Of a DNA stretch of 64,000 nt, positions 36,710-44,616 are shown in pieces (the stretch's first letter is position 1; each line of letters opens with the position of its first letter). Under the pieces are notes generated by a model. That model ran no database searches. It was given only the letters and a program-made list of their open reading frames with translations, and was not told the DNA's origin. This stretch comes from Halorubrum salsamenti (lineage in GTDB: Archaea > Halobacteriota > Halobacteria > Halobacteriales > Haloferacaceae): NCBI RefSeq assembly GCF_007671685.1, contig NZ_VCNL01000001.1, forward strand, positions 620,001-684,000, given 5' to 3'. The position numbers and the translations under genes are program-made.

Positions 36710-37477
36710 ATGAGCGAAGCACTCGGCACGGACAAACTCGAACGCGAGGCCAAGTCGACGTACCGGGACGTCGCGGAGTCCGCCGACGCCGAGTTTCACT
36801 TCGAAACGGGCCGCGATCTCGCCGTCCGCCTCGGGCACGACGCCGACGAGCTCGACTACGTTCCGGACGCGGCGATCGACTCGTTCGCGGGTGTCGGCTA
36901 CGACTTCGACTTGGCAGAGCTCGAACCGGGTGAGGACGTGCTCGATCTCGGTAGCGGCTCGCGGATGGACGCCTTTGTCGCCGGGCTGCACGTAACTGAG
37001 ACGGGTGCAGTGACAGGCATCGACATGACCACAGAGCAGGTCGAGAAGACCAACGACCTCGCAGCGGACAACGGCTTCCACAACCTCACCTTCCGCGAAG
37101 GCTATATCGAGGTCCTCCCGTTCGAGGACGCCTCGTTCGACGCTGTGATCTCGAACGGCGTGATTAACCTCTCCGCCGAGAAGCTGACAGTCTTCGAGGA
37201 GGCTAACCGGGTGCTCAAACCGGGCGGACGGTCGGCTCTGTCCGACATCATCAGTGAACAACGGCTGCCGGAGAGTATCAAGTCCGACGCGGGTCTGTGG
37301 GCCGCCTGTATCGGCGGTGCCGAACAGATCGATAGCTACACGACGTTCATCGAAGCTGCTGGCTTCTCAGTGACGGAGGTCCGAGAGACCGAACGGTACG
37401 AACTCATCTCGGAGCGGGCGGCCAACGCGTGTGACAAGTACGGTGTCAAAAGCGTCTCACTCGGGGCAACCAAGTGA
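36710..37477 (+). CDS. SAM-dependent methyltransferase, ArsM-like but lacking key cysteines
   Basis: 255 residues, class I methyltransferase. SAM site: VLDLGSGSRMDAFVAGLHV (about 80), then GIDMTTEQVEKTNDLA. SNGVINLSAEKLTVFEEANR and LKPGGRSALSDI follow arsenite methyltransferase order, as does AIDSFAGVGYDFDLA. In ArsM several Cys bind As(III); here the SAM-loop Cys is Ala (RMDAF) and the NCVINLS-type Cys is Gly, leaving only that of LWAACIGGAEQ. Arsenite methylation by the standard three-Cys mechanism is therefore doubtful. It starts 13 bases after the OsmC gene and overlaps the next gene by 4. Confidence 0.75.
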   Translation: MSEALGTDKLEREAKSTYRDVAESADAEFHFETGRDLAVRLGHDADELDYVPDAAIDSFAGVGYDFDLAELEPGEDVLDLGSGSRMDAFVAGLHVTETGAVTGIDMTTEQVEKTNDLAADNGFHNLTFREGYIEVLPFEDASFDAVISNGVINLSAEKLTVFEEANRVLKPGGRSALSDIISEQRLPESIKSDAGLWAACIGGAEQIDSYTTFIEAAGFSVTEVRETERYELISERAANACDKYGVKSVSLGATK

Positions 37478-37980
37478 ATACTATGGCGACAGATAAATCA
37501 GTCGTGGACGAACGAGGGGAACAGGTCCAGTACGAGTCACGGCTCCGGAACGGAGCACTGTTGATGGCCTTCGCCGGGATCGGGTTCGTCGGCTACGGTG
37601 TCGTGTTTCTCGTGCTGAATTTCGCGGGGAGCGGCTTCGAACTCGGCGTTAGTACGCTGGCCGGGATGACGCGGGGCGAGCTCGATCCGACGGTGGCGTA
37701 CTACATCAGTCACCTCCACGTCGCCACCGCTGCGTTCATCATCTCGACGGGTATCGCCGTCACGAGCCTCTCGTGGTACGGCGTGCGCCAGCGGCTCACG
37801 TGGGCGTGGGCGACGGCGATCGTCAGCGCCGTCGTCGGCCTGGCGCTCGCGTTACCGATGCATTGGACGGGAGATGCGTTCACTCACGATTGGGTGACAC
37901 ATCTCGGACCGATCTACTTGGCGACGATCGTCTTCATCGTCGGGGCCGTGTTGTCGTACCGAGGCGTTCAGACGACGTAG
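37474..37980 (+). CDS. Four-helix membrane protein of unknown function
   Basis: 168 residues (GTG start overlapping the methyltransferase stop by 4 bases; an ATG at 37483 is possible). Hydrophobic segments: LLMAFAGIGFVGYGVVFLVL, FIISTGIAVTSLSWYGV, WAWATAIVSAVVGLALAL, and LGPIYLATIVFIVGAVLSY. His residues (SHLHVA, ALPMHW, FTHDWVTHLG) near the membrane faces could bind metal or haem. Translational coupling to the methyltransferase suggests a joint pathway. No family recognised. Confidence 0.65.
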   Translation: MNTMATDKSVVDERGEQVQYESRLRNGALLMAFAGIGFVGYGVVFLVLNFAGSGFELGVSTLAGMTRGELDPTVAYYISHLHVATAAFIISTGIAVTSLSWYGVRQRLTWAWATAIVSAVVGLALALPMHWTGDAFTHDWVTHLGPIYLATIVFIVGAVLSYRGVQTT

Positions 37981-38008
37981 CCGAGTTCACCGAACCCTAC
38001 CTTCATTT

Positions 38009-38200
38009 ATGAGTTTAATATCGAGCGTCGTACTGCATACTGGCCATGGGCTGACCCTTGGGGAGTACCTGTTTCGGGTGATCGTTCACCTACTCGCCGT
38101 CGTCGGCATCGGTGTGACCGTCCACTGGCTCGTCCGAGCGATCGAAACCAACCGTTCGGAGATCGACGGGCGGGGAAGAGTCAATGACAACGAGCCGTAA
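38009..38200 (+). CDS. Small single-span membrane protein
   Basis: 63 residues with one helix (YLFRVIVHLLAVVGIGVTVHW) and an acidic tail. It begins 28 bases after the preceding membrane protein on the same strand and probably belongs to the same transcript. No family recognised. Confidence 0.5.
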   Translation: MSLISSVVLHTGHGLTLGEYLFRVIVHLLAVVGIGVTVHWLVRAIETNRSEIDGRGRVNDNEP

Positions 38201-38344
38201 GTCCCGATAGATCTCGGATACGTTCGCAAGGACCCGTGTCATCAGAACCTCGCCCCACGGAGAAACACGTGGATAACTTATTTACCTGAAGCCCGCTACC
38301 CCTGTAACAAGTCCATTTGTAGTAGGACAACGAAAATTGTACAT

Positions 38345-39094
38345 ATGCCACGAGAAACACTAGTCCTCGTCGGGCGGAACGAGGTGCAATCGGTCGCGGA
38401 GCAGCACGCCGATCGGTTACGGAACGGTGGTATCGTCGACACGGTCACTACTGCGACGTACGAGGTGGAACCCGAATCGGAACTCAGAGAGTCGCTATCG
38501 GACGTTCGTGGAGACCGAGTCTACGCGGTTCCGATGTGTTTTGCACACACCCACGAGACGCTGAAAGACGTTCCCAGAGCGTTGAGCCGGCTTTCCGGTG
38601 AGGTGCGATACTGCGACCCGATCGGGAAGCGCCAAGCCGTGACCGAAGCGATCCGGAACCGAGCCGAAGCGTCGAGCGACGCCGACGCACTCGTGCTCGT
38701 CGCCCTCGGGAACAGCCGTGACGACCATGCGCGAACGGCTGCCGCGTTCCATGCGGCCCGTTTACGGGCCGAGTTCGACGAAGTCCGAACCGCGTATCTC
38801 CTCCAGAGTCCGGCCGTCGAATGCGCGCGGTACACGCTCGAGGCCGACCACGCGGTGGCGTGTCCGCTGTTCGTCGGCGACTGTGAAGCGACTCGAGACC
38901 GAATCCCCGAACAGCTCGAGCTACATCGCGGCGGGATCGACTACGCCGACCCGTTCGGGGCGGACGACGTCATCACCGATGCGATCGCCGTCGCGGTCGA
39001 GCGCGCCCGCGCGAACTCGAAGCTCTCGACGCCGAGTCCCGATCTCGTTGCCGACGCGGAACCCGTGGCTACGGACGGCAGCGGACGAAACTAA
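38345..39094 (+). CDS. CbiX/SirB-like chelatase-family protein
   Basis: 249 residues arranged as two halves of the sirohydrochlorin chelatase fold. The N-terminal half (TLVLVGRNEVQSVAEQHADR ... VYAVPMCFAHTHETL) keeps a His pair that could bind metal; the usual VGHGS loop is replaced by VGRNE. The second half begins ALVLVALGNSRDDHARTAAA. It may chelate cobalt or act as a metallochaperone; the better CbiX candidate is at 55384. It leads the cobalamin region and has an AACAAGT motif in its promoter (38306-38312). Confidence 0.6.
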   Translation: MPRETLVLVGRNEVQSVAEQHADRLRNGGIVDTVTTATYEVEPESELRESLSDVRGDRVYAVPMCFAHTHETLKDVPRALSRLSGEVRYCDPIGKRQAVTEAIRNRAEASSDADALVLVALGNSRDDHARTAAAFHAARLRAEFDEVRTAYLLQSPAVECARYTLEADHAVACPLFVGDCEATRDRIPEQLELHRGGIDYADPFGADDVITDAIAVAVERARANSKLSTPSPDLVADAEPVATDGSGRN

Positions 39095-39170
39095 CTCGCT
39101 TCACCCCCCTTCTCTCTTCAAACCGTCTAGGGCCGATCGCGGGCCGGCCCGGTTCCGTTGGTTCGTTTCG

Positions 39171-39953
39171 CTACCGCCGAACGACCAGCACGGACAGATC
39201 GGAGAACGGCGAGTCACCCGGCTCGTCACCACCTGCGTGTCCGGCGAGAGCGCGAAGCGTCGTTCGGGTGATGTGTTCGTCGTCGCGGGTGAGTCGCTCG
39301 CAGACGAGCGCGTCTGCTTCCGGATCGCCGCCGTGCTCAAGCAGGTCAGCGGCGATGTCGCCGGGCATCCAGTCGAAGGGACGAGGCAACGCGAGCAGGT
39401 GACGCTTCCCAACGTTGCGGCGAAGCCGGTCTATGCCGTCGGTGAGGTCGCCGCTCTTGTGGAGCGTGACGAAGGCCGTATCTTCCATGGGCGTGCGCGC
39501 TCGACTGGCCGCGACCTGTAACGAAGATATCCCCGGGACGACACGTACGTCGACCGACCCACCGGTCGCGTCGTCGACCGCTCGTTCGACCTTCCCGACG
39601 AACTGGTAGCCGGAGTGGTTCGGATCGCCCATCAGGACCGCAGTGCCCCGCTCTCCGTGGGCCACGCGATCGGCGAAAGTGGCGAGTGCGTCCGCCTCGT
39701 CGCGATACCCGCATGTCAGGCACTCTGCGTCGGTGCGATCGCGGACGAACTCGACGACCGTCTCGAACCCGACGACGACGTCCGCCTCCCGGATCGCACG
39801 CTCGCTTCTCGGCACGAGGTACTCAGGGTTTCCGGGTCCGATGCCGACGGCGTGGACGGTCGTCACCGACTCGGCCCCCCGGTCGGGCTCCGGACGGTCC
39901 GCGGCGTACGCCGCCGGGTCCGGGCCCTCGTCGAGGTCGTACTCGTCCGTCAC
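39171..39953 (-). CDS. cbiE: Cobalt-precorrin-7 (C5)-methyltransferase
   Basis: 260 residues. SAM-dependent tetrapyrrole methylase fold: N-terminal VHAVGIGPGNPEYLVPRSER, the GDPNHSGYQFVGKVERA loop (specific for CbiE) and VVPGISSLQVAASRA. CbiE methylates C5 of the ring while CbiT handles C15 and decarboxylation; in some organisms the two are fused, but here cbiT is a separate gene at 49122. About 30 disordered acidic residues lead the protein. It overlaps cbiC by 4 bases at the end of the leftward cobN-cbiC-cbiE operon. Confidence 0.9.
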   Translation of the reverse strand: MTDEYDLDEGPDPAAYAADRPEPDRGAESVTTVHAVGIGPGNPEYLVPRSERAIREADVVVGFETVVEFVRDRTDAECLTCGYRDEADALATFADRVAHGERGTAVLMGDPNHSGYQFVGKVERAVDDATGGSVDVRVVPGISSLQVAASRARTPMEDTAFVTLHKSGDLTDGIDRLRRNVGKRHLLALPRPFDWMPGDIAADLLEHGGDPEADALVCERLTRDDEHITRTTLRALAGHAGGDEPGDSPFSDLSVLVVRR

Positions 39954-40654
39954 GGGCTCTCACCGCGGAGCGCGTCGAGCGTCGTCTCGCCGTTTCGGAC
40001 GTCGCTGGCGGCGTGGACGAGTTCGTTGGTGAGGCCGGCCGCCACCCCGGACCCGCCGCGTCGACCGACGTTCGTGACCGCGGCGACCTCGTGTGCCTCG
40101 GCGACCTCGCGTACACGCTTCCGACTCTCCGCGGCCTTCACGAACCCGACCGGCGTCGCGACGACGACCGCCGGCCGCGTTCCCTGTTCGATGCAGTCGG
40201 CGAGCGCGAGCGCGGCGGTCGGCGCGTTGCCGACGACGGCTATCGCGTCGTCGTAGACGCCGCGCTCGTCGAGTTCGAGCACGCTCGCCGCGGTCCGGGT
40301 CATCCCGGTCTCCGCGGCGAGTTCCGCGCCGTTACCGATCGCTTTCCTGACCTCGCAGTCGTGCCCGCGTCCCGTGATCCCCGACTCGACCATCGTGATG
40401 TCGGTCACGATCGGTCGCTCGTCGAGCACGGCCTCCGCCCCGGCCGCAACCGGGTCGTTCGCGAACCGCATCAGATGTGCGAACTCTGGGTCGCCGGTGG
40501 CGTGGACGGCCTTCGCACGCAGTCGGTCGGTCGGCGTCTCCTGCGCGACGAGCTCGTGGACGCGGTCCATGCTCGTCTCGGCGATGGCCATCGCGTCCTC
40601 GGTCGTCGCGCCGAGGTCGGCATACTCCGCGGAATCACTTCCGTCAGTCGTCAT
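39950..40654 (-). CDS. cbiC: Cobalt-precorrin-8 methylmutase
   Basis: 234 residues. It moves the C11 methyl group to C12, giving cobyrinic acid. Family marks: KAVHATGDPEFAHLMRFAND with the catalytic His near 50, the GMTRTAAS segment, and VVATPVGFVKAAESRKRV. Start overlaps the end of cobN by 11 bases and the end overlaps cbiE by 4, so all three are co-transcribed. Confidence 0.93.
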   Translation of the reverse strand: MTTDGSDSAEYADLGATTEDAMAIAETSMDRVHELVAQETPTDRLRAKAVHATGDPEFAHLMRFANDPVAAGAEAVLDERPIVTDITMVESGITGRGHDCEVRKAIGNGAELAAETGMTRTAASVLELDERGVYDDAIAVVGNAPTAALALADCIEQGTRPAVVVATPVGFVKAAESRKRVREVAEAHEVAAVTNVGRRGGSGVAAGLTNELVHAASDVRNGETTLDALRGESP

Positions 40655-43600
40655 CGCCGGTCACCTCCATCGAGCCGCGCGACGCGCGTTCCTCGATGTC
40701 GCCGTCGACGGTGAGGTTGCGGTCCCGCAGCGCTCTGACGGCCTCCTCGTCGGCGTCCCAGAGCCCGCGGTCGATCGCCTCCAGGAGCGTGTCCGTGATC
40801 GACTCTAACGCCCACGGGTTGACGTCGCGCATCCAGTCGGCCCGGTCGTCGTCGAGGGCGTACTTCTCGGCGACGTCCCGCCAGAGGCGGTCGGAGACGA
40901 CGCCGGTCGTCGCGTCCCATCCGAGCGCCACGTCGACCGTCTTCGAGAGGTCGCCCGCGCCCTTGTAGCCGTGTTCCTCCATCGAGTCGAGCCAGTCGGG
41001 GTTGAGAACTCGCGCGCGCATGGCCTTCCGAACCTTCTCCTCGTTCGTGTAGACGTCGACGTTGTCGGGGTCGGATGAGTCGCCCACGTACGACGCCGGT
41101 TCCTCGCCGGCCACCTCGGTGACGGCGGTGATGAACCCGCCGTGGAACGCGTACCAGTCGGAGGAGTCGAACTCGTCCTGTTCCATCGTGTCCTCGATCT
41201 TCACCGTCGCCTCGACGTTGCCGAGCCGACGCTCGAACGCGTCGTGCGCCGCGGAGGCGGTGCCCCGGGAACCGAGCGCGTAGCCGCCCCACTGGACGTA
41301 CACGTCCGCCAGGTCCGCGGCGTCGTCCCAGTTCCCCTCGTCGACGGCCTTGTTGGTTCCCGCGCCGTAGCCGCCGGGGCGCGTCGTGAACACGCGGTGT
41401 CTCGCGGCCGCCTCGGGGTCGTCGTGGCCGTCGGCGGCCAGCGCCTCGGCCTCCTCCTCGACGTGTTTCTTCACGTAGTTCATCTCGTGCGGCTCGTCGA
41501 GGTCGACCACCGCGTCGACCGCGTCGTGGATGACGCTCGCGGCCTGCGGGAACGCGTCCCTGAACAGGCCGGAGACGCGGGTCGTGGCGTCGACGCGGGG
41601 GCGATCCAGCTCGTCGAGCGGAATCGGCTCTACGTCGTCGACCCGCCCCGCGTCGGTCCAGACGGGCTCGACGCCCATCGTGGCGAGCACCTGCGCGATC
41701 GTCTCGCCGCGAGTCCGAACGGTCGGCGTCCCCCACGCGACGACGCCGATCTCTTCGGGGTATTCGCCTTCCTCGTCGCGATGGCGGGCGAGCGTGTCGG
41801 CGGCGATCTCGCGGCCGACGTCCCACGCGGCCTTGGCGGGCACCTTCCGCGGGTCGAGGGTGTAGAAGTTCCGCCCGGTTGGAAGCAGGTCGACGCCCCC
41901 GCGAGTGGGCGCCCCGGAGCCGCCCGGCGGGACGTACTCGCCGGCCAGCGCGTCGGCCGTGCGCGGGATCTCCGCTTCGGCACCGCGAACGCGAGGCGCG
42001 GCTTCCTCGGCGATGAACCGCAGCGCGTCCCGGAGGTCGTCGTGGGCGCCGCCGCGGACGCGGGCGTCGCCGAGCGGGTCGATACCGACGATCAGCAGGT
42101 TGATCGTCGTCTCGTCGTCCGCGTCGGCGTCCGATTCCGACTCGGGCACGTCGAAGCCGTGGGCGGCCAGCGTCCGGACGAGCTCCTTGCTCGTCTCGTA
42201 CACCTCGTCCGCGGCCTCACCGTAGGTCATGCCCAGCGTCTCGTCGTACTCACCCGGGGCGTCGAGCATCCGCTCGTAATCGACGCCGAGCACGCCGGCG
42301 ACCGACTCGCGGAGGCTCGGACCGCCGGGGTTCTCCAGCCGGGTGAGCGCGACGAGGTACTCCACGAGGCGGTCGTCGACCGGTGGCTCGCCCATCGTGT
42401 GAAGGCCCAACCGGATCTGGGTGTTCTTCACGTCGGTCAGGTACGCGTGGATCCGCTCGACGAGCTCGTCGGTGGCGAGTTCGTCGCCCGCGACCTCGCC
42501 CTCCGCGAGCGTCGAGCCGGCCGCGTCCGGCCCGCGAACGTCCGCCCGCTCGTCCATGTCGCCCGCGATCCCCAGCTCGACGGCGAGGTCGAGGTCGTCG
42601 ACCGTCTCCCGGATGAGTTCCCCCAGTCGGGCGCCCTCGTCGGTGCGGACCTCGGTGCCGCCCGCCTCGCGGTATCGGCGGGCGAGGTCCTCCAGTTCGG
42701 CCAGCTCGTCGTAGCTGCCAGCGCGACGCATCACCGGGGTCAGGTAGTCAACGACGGCGGCGTACGAGCGGCGCTTCGCTTGGGTCCCCTCGCCGGGGTT
42801 GTTCACGATGTACGGGTAGACGTTCGGGAGGTCGTCGATCAGGCCGTCCGGCGCCGAGCCGGAGCCGAGCCCGACCGTCTTGCCCGGCAACCACTCCAAC
42901 GAGCCGTGCGTGCCGAGGTGAACCACTGCGTCCGCGGCGAATTCGTTACGGAGCCACCCGTAGAAGGCGACGTAGTCGTGCGGCGGCCACAGATCGGAGT
43001 CGTGGTACACCTTCTCCGGGTCCATCCCGAACCCGCGCGGCGGCTGGACGGTGACGAGGACGTTTCCGAACTCGACGCCCGGGACCGCGAACGGCCGGTC
43101 GGGAGGGTCGCCCCACTCCTCGAGAACGCCGTCGCTGAATCGGTCGCTCGCCGCGTCGAACCACTCGGCGTACCGCGCTGGCGACACCGTGTCGACGCTG
43201 CGGTCGCGCACGTCGGCCGGCGCGACCCACCGGTCGTCGAGCGTGAGCTGGCCGGTGAGGACGTCGATGAGCTCCTCCCCGTCGGCGATCGGACCGGCAC
43301 CCGTCTCGTCGGCGGCGGCTGTCGCGTCGCGGGCGGTTTGCGTACCGAGATCGTACCCCCGACCGTTGAGCTCCTCCAGCAAGTTGACGGTCGATTCGGG
43401 TGAGTCGAGGCCGAACGCGGTCCCGATCCCGTCGTCGCTCGGCGGGTAGTTGTGCAGCACGACCGCGACCTTCTTCTCCTCATTCGGCGTGTGCCGGAGC
43501 TTCGCCCAGTTGACCGCGAGCCGCGCGGCGTGGTCGACGCGGTCCTCGATCGGGAAGTGCTGTTTGGGCGCTGAGCCGATGCCCGCGGCGTCGTCCGTGC

Positions 43601-44579
43601 GCTCTTTCCCCGAGATCGGATGCGTGATGACGTTCCCGTCGAACTCGGGGAGCGCGACCGAGAGCGCGAGTTCGAAGCCCATCACGCCGGTATCGCTCGA
43701 TTCGTACCGGGAACGCGAGCGCATCGTCGTCACGGTCTGGATCACCGGGACACCGAGATCGTCGAGGAACACGCTCTCCGCGTCGGCGCCCTCGTCCGCG
43801 GCGTCGCGCCCGCGATCGCTCATCGACAGCGAGAACATGAACGACGAGAGGACGGCGTCGACGATCGGGTCGCCTCGACCGTCGGTGAAGTAGTGCTCGG
43901 CCGTCCACTTCGCGTCCTCTTGGTTCGCCTCGTCGCTGACGGGATTACAGAACACGGGCAGCACGTTCGCGCCGAGCGCTTCCACTCGGCGGACCTGCGC
44001 GTCGACGTACCGGACGTTCTCGTGTGTCCAGTGGGACTCGTAGAACCAGACGCCGACCGTCGGCGCGTCCGCGTCGAACGTCGCGATCAGTTCCTCGTAG
44101 TCCGCGCCGGGGTAATCGGGGTGGTAGACGCCCTCCGTCGGGAGTTCGATCGGGTCGTCGATCCCACTCGCGACCTCGCCGTCGCCGTACTCCCGAGCGA
44201 GGAACCGCATCCCGTTCGAGATGTTGACCGTCCCGCCGTAGTCGAGGTACTCGGAGACCGTCTCCCGATCGGCCGGTGCGACGGTGGTGTCCTCCAGTGC
44301 GAAGGCGTCGCCCGTCGCTTTCACGACGAGCGGCACGCCGGCGTCACGGAGCTCATCGACCGCGAACTCGTACGCCGGCATGCTGTCTTGCCCGCCGTGG
44401 AGCCAGAGGACGACCGCGGCCGCGTCTCTGAGCTCGTCCACGAACGACGCCACGTCGCGCTGCTCGTCGAGGTCGCTGTCGGACCGAACGACGAGATCGA
44501 TTCCCGTGAGCTGCTCTGCGGCCGTCTGGACCGCTCCCAGCTCGTTCTCCGTCGCCGTGTAGAGGCCGATTTCCGTCAC
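40644..44579 (-). CDS. cobN: Cobaltochelatase large subunit CobN (ChlH/BchH family)
   Basis: 1311 residues, the normal size for CobN. It is the large porphyrin-binding subunit of an ATP-dependent chelatase that inserts cobalt into hydrogenobyrinate a,c-diamide (or Mg into protoporphyrin for ChlH; no chlorophyll genes are present). Conserved runs include VVLHNYPPSDDGIGTAFGLD, LGTHGSLEWLPGKTVGLG, RPRVDATTRVSGLFRDAFP and TRPGGYGAGTNKAV. It starts with GTG at 44579, preceded by a Shine-Dalgarno GAGGAGGT, unusual in this window. Divergent from the fused chelatase ATPase gene, only 33 bases apart. Confidence 0.95.
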   Translation of the reverse strand: MTEIGLYTATENELGAVQTAAEQLTGIDLVVRSDSDLDEQRDVASFVDELRDAAAVVLWLHGGQDSMPAYEFAVDELRDAGVPLVVKATGDAFALEDTTVAPADRETVSEYLDYGGTVNISNGMRFLAREYGDGEVASGIDDPIELPTEGVYHPDYPGADYEELIATFDADAPTVGVWFYESHWTHENVRYVDAQVRRVEALGANVLPVFCNPVSDEANQEDAKWTAEHYFTDGRGDPIVDAVLSSFMFSLSMSDRGRDAADEGADAESVFLDDLGVPVIQTVTTMRSRSRYESSDTGVMGFELALSVALPEFDGNVITHPISGKERTDDAAGIGSAPKQHFPIEDRVDHAARLAVNWAKLRHTPNEEKKVAVVLHNYPPSDDGIGTAFGLDSPESTVNLLEELNGRGYDLGTQTARDATAAADETGAGPIADGEELIDVLTGQLTLDDRWVAPADVRDRSVDTVSPARYAEWFDAASDRFSDGVLEEWGDPPDRPFAVPGVEFGNVLVTVQPPRGFGMDPEKVYHDSDLWPPHDYVAFYGWLRNEFAADAVVHLGTHGSLEWLPGKTVGLGSGSAPDGLIDDLPNVYPYIVNNPGEGTQAKRRSYAAVVDYLTPVMRRAGSYDELAELEDLARRYREAGGTEVRTDEGARLGELIRETVDDLDLAVELGIAGDMDERADVRGPDAAGSTLAEGEVAGDELATDELVERIHAYLTDVKNTQIRLGLHTMGEPPVDDRLVEYLVALTRLENPGGPSLRESVAGVLGVDYERMLDAPGEYDETLGMTYGEAADEVYETSKELVRTLAAHGFDVPESESDADADDETTINLLIVGIDPLGDARVRGGAHDDLRDALRFIAEEAAPRVRGAEAEIPRTADALAGEYVPPGGSGAPTRGGVDLLPTGRNFYTLDPRKVPAKAAWDVGREIAADTLARHRDEEGEYPEEIGVVAWGTPTVRTRGETIAQVLATMGVEPVWTDAGRVDDVEPIPLDELDRPRVDATTRVSGLFRDAFPQAASVIHDAVDAVVDLDEPHEMNYVKKHVEEEAEALAADGHDDPEAAARHRVFTTRPGGYGAGTNKAVDEGNWDDAADLADVYVQWGGYALGSRGTASAAHDAFERRLGNVEATVKIEDTMEQDEFDSSDWYAFHGGFITAVTEVAGEEPASYVGDSSDPDNVDVYTNEEKVRKAMRARVLNPDWLDSMEEHGYKGAGDLSKTVDVALGWDATTGVVSDRLWRDVAEKYALDDDRADWMRDVNPWALESITDTLLEAIDRGLWDADEEAVRALRDRNLTVDGDIEERASRGSMEVTGDDD

Positions 44580-44616
44580 AAGTTATTAAACCTCCTCTGT
44601 AATAACACAAGTATGG
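44577..44616. promoter_or_regulatory. Compact divergent promoter of cobN and the ChlI/ChlD gene
   Basis: The 33 bases between the starts hold a perfect inverted repeat GTTATTA (44582-44588) and TAATAAC (44600-44606) with an 11-base spacer. CACAAGT occurs at 44577-44583 and at 44606-44612. A TTATTAAA box 23-30 bases before the rightward ATG acts as TATA, and GAGGAGGT in the spacer is the leftward ribosome binding site. A regulator bound here could control both chelatase subunits at once. Confidence 0.6.

Noticed and set aside
41142-43403. 753-codon rightward frame opposite cobN
   Set aside because: cobN is unambiguous on the other strand; the frame has no domain and is a by-product of GC bias.
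43620-44612. Upstream extension of the chelatase ATPase frame
   Set aside because: It lies over cobN; the AAA+ domain begins right after the ATG at 44613, which has a TATA box at the leaderless distance.
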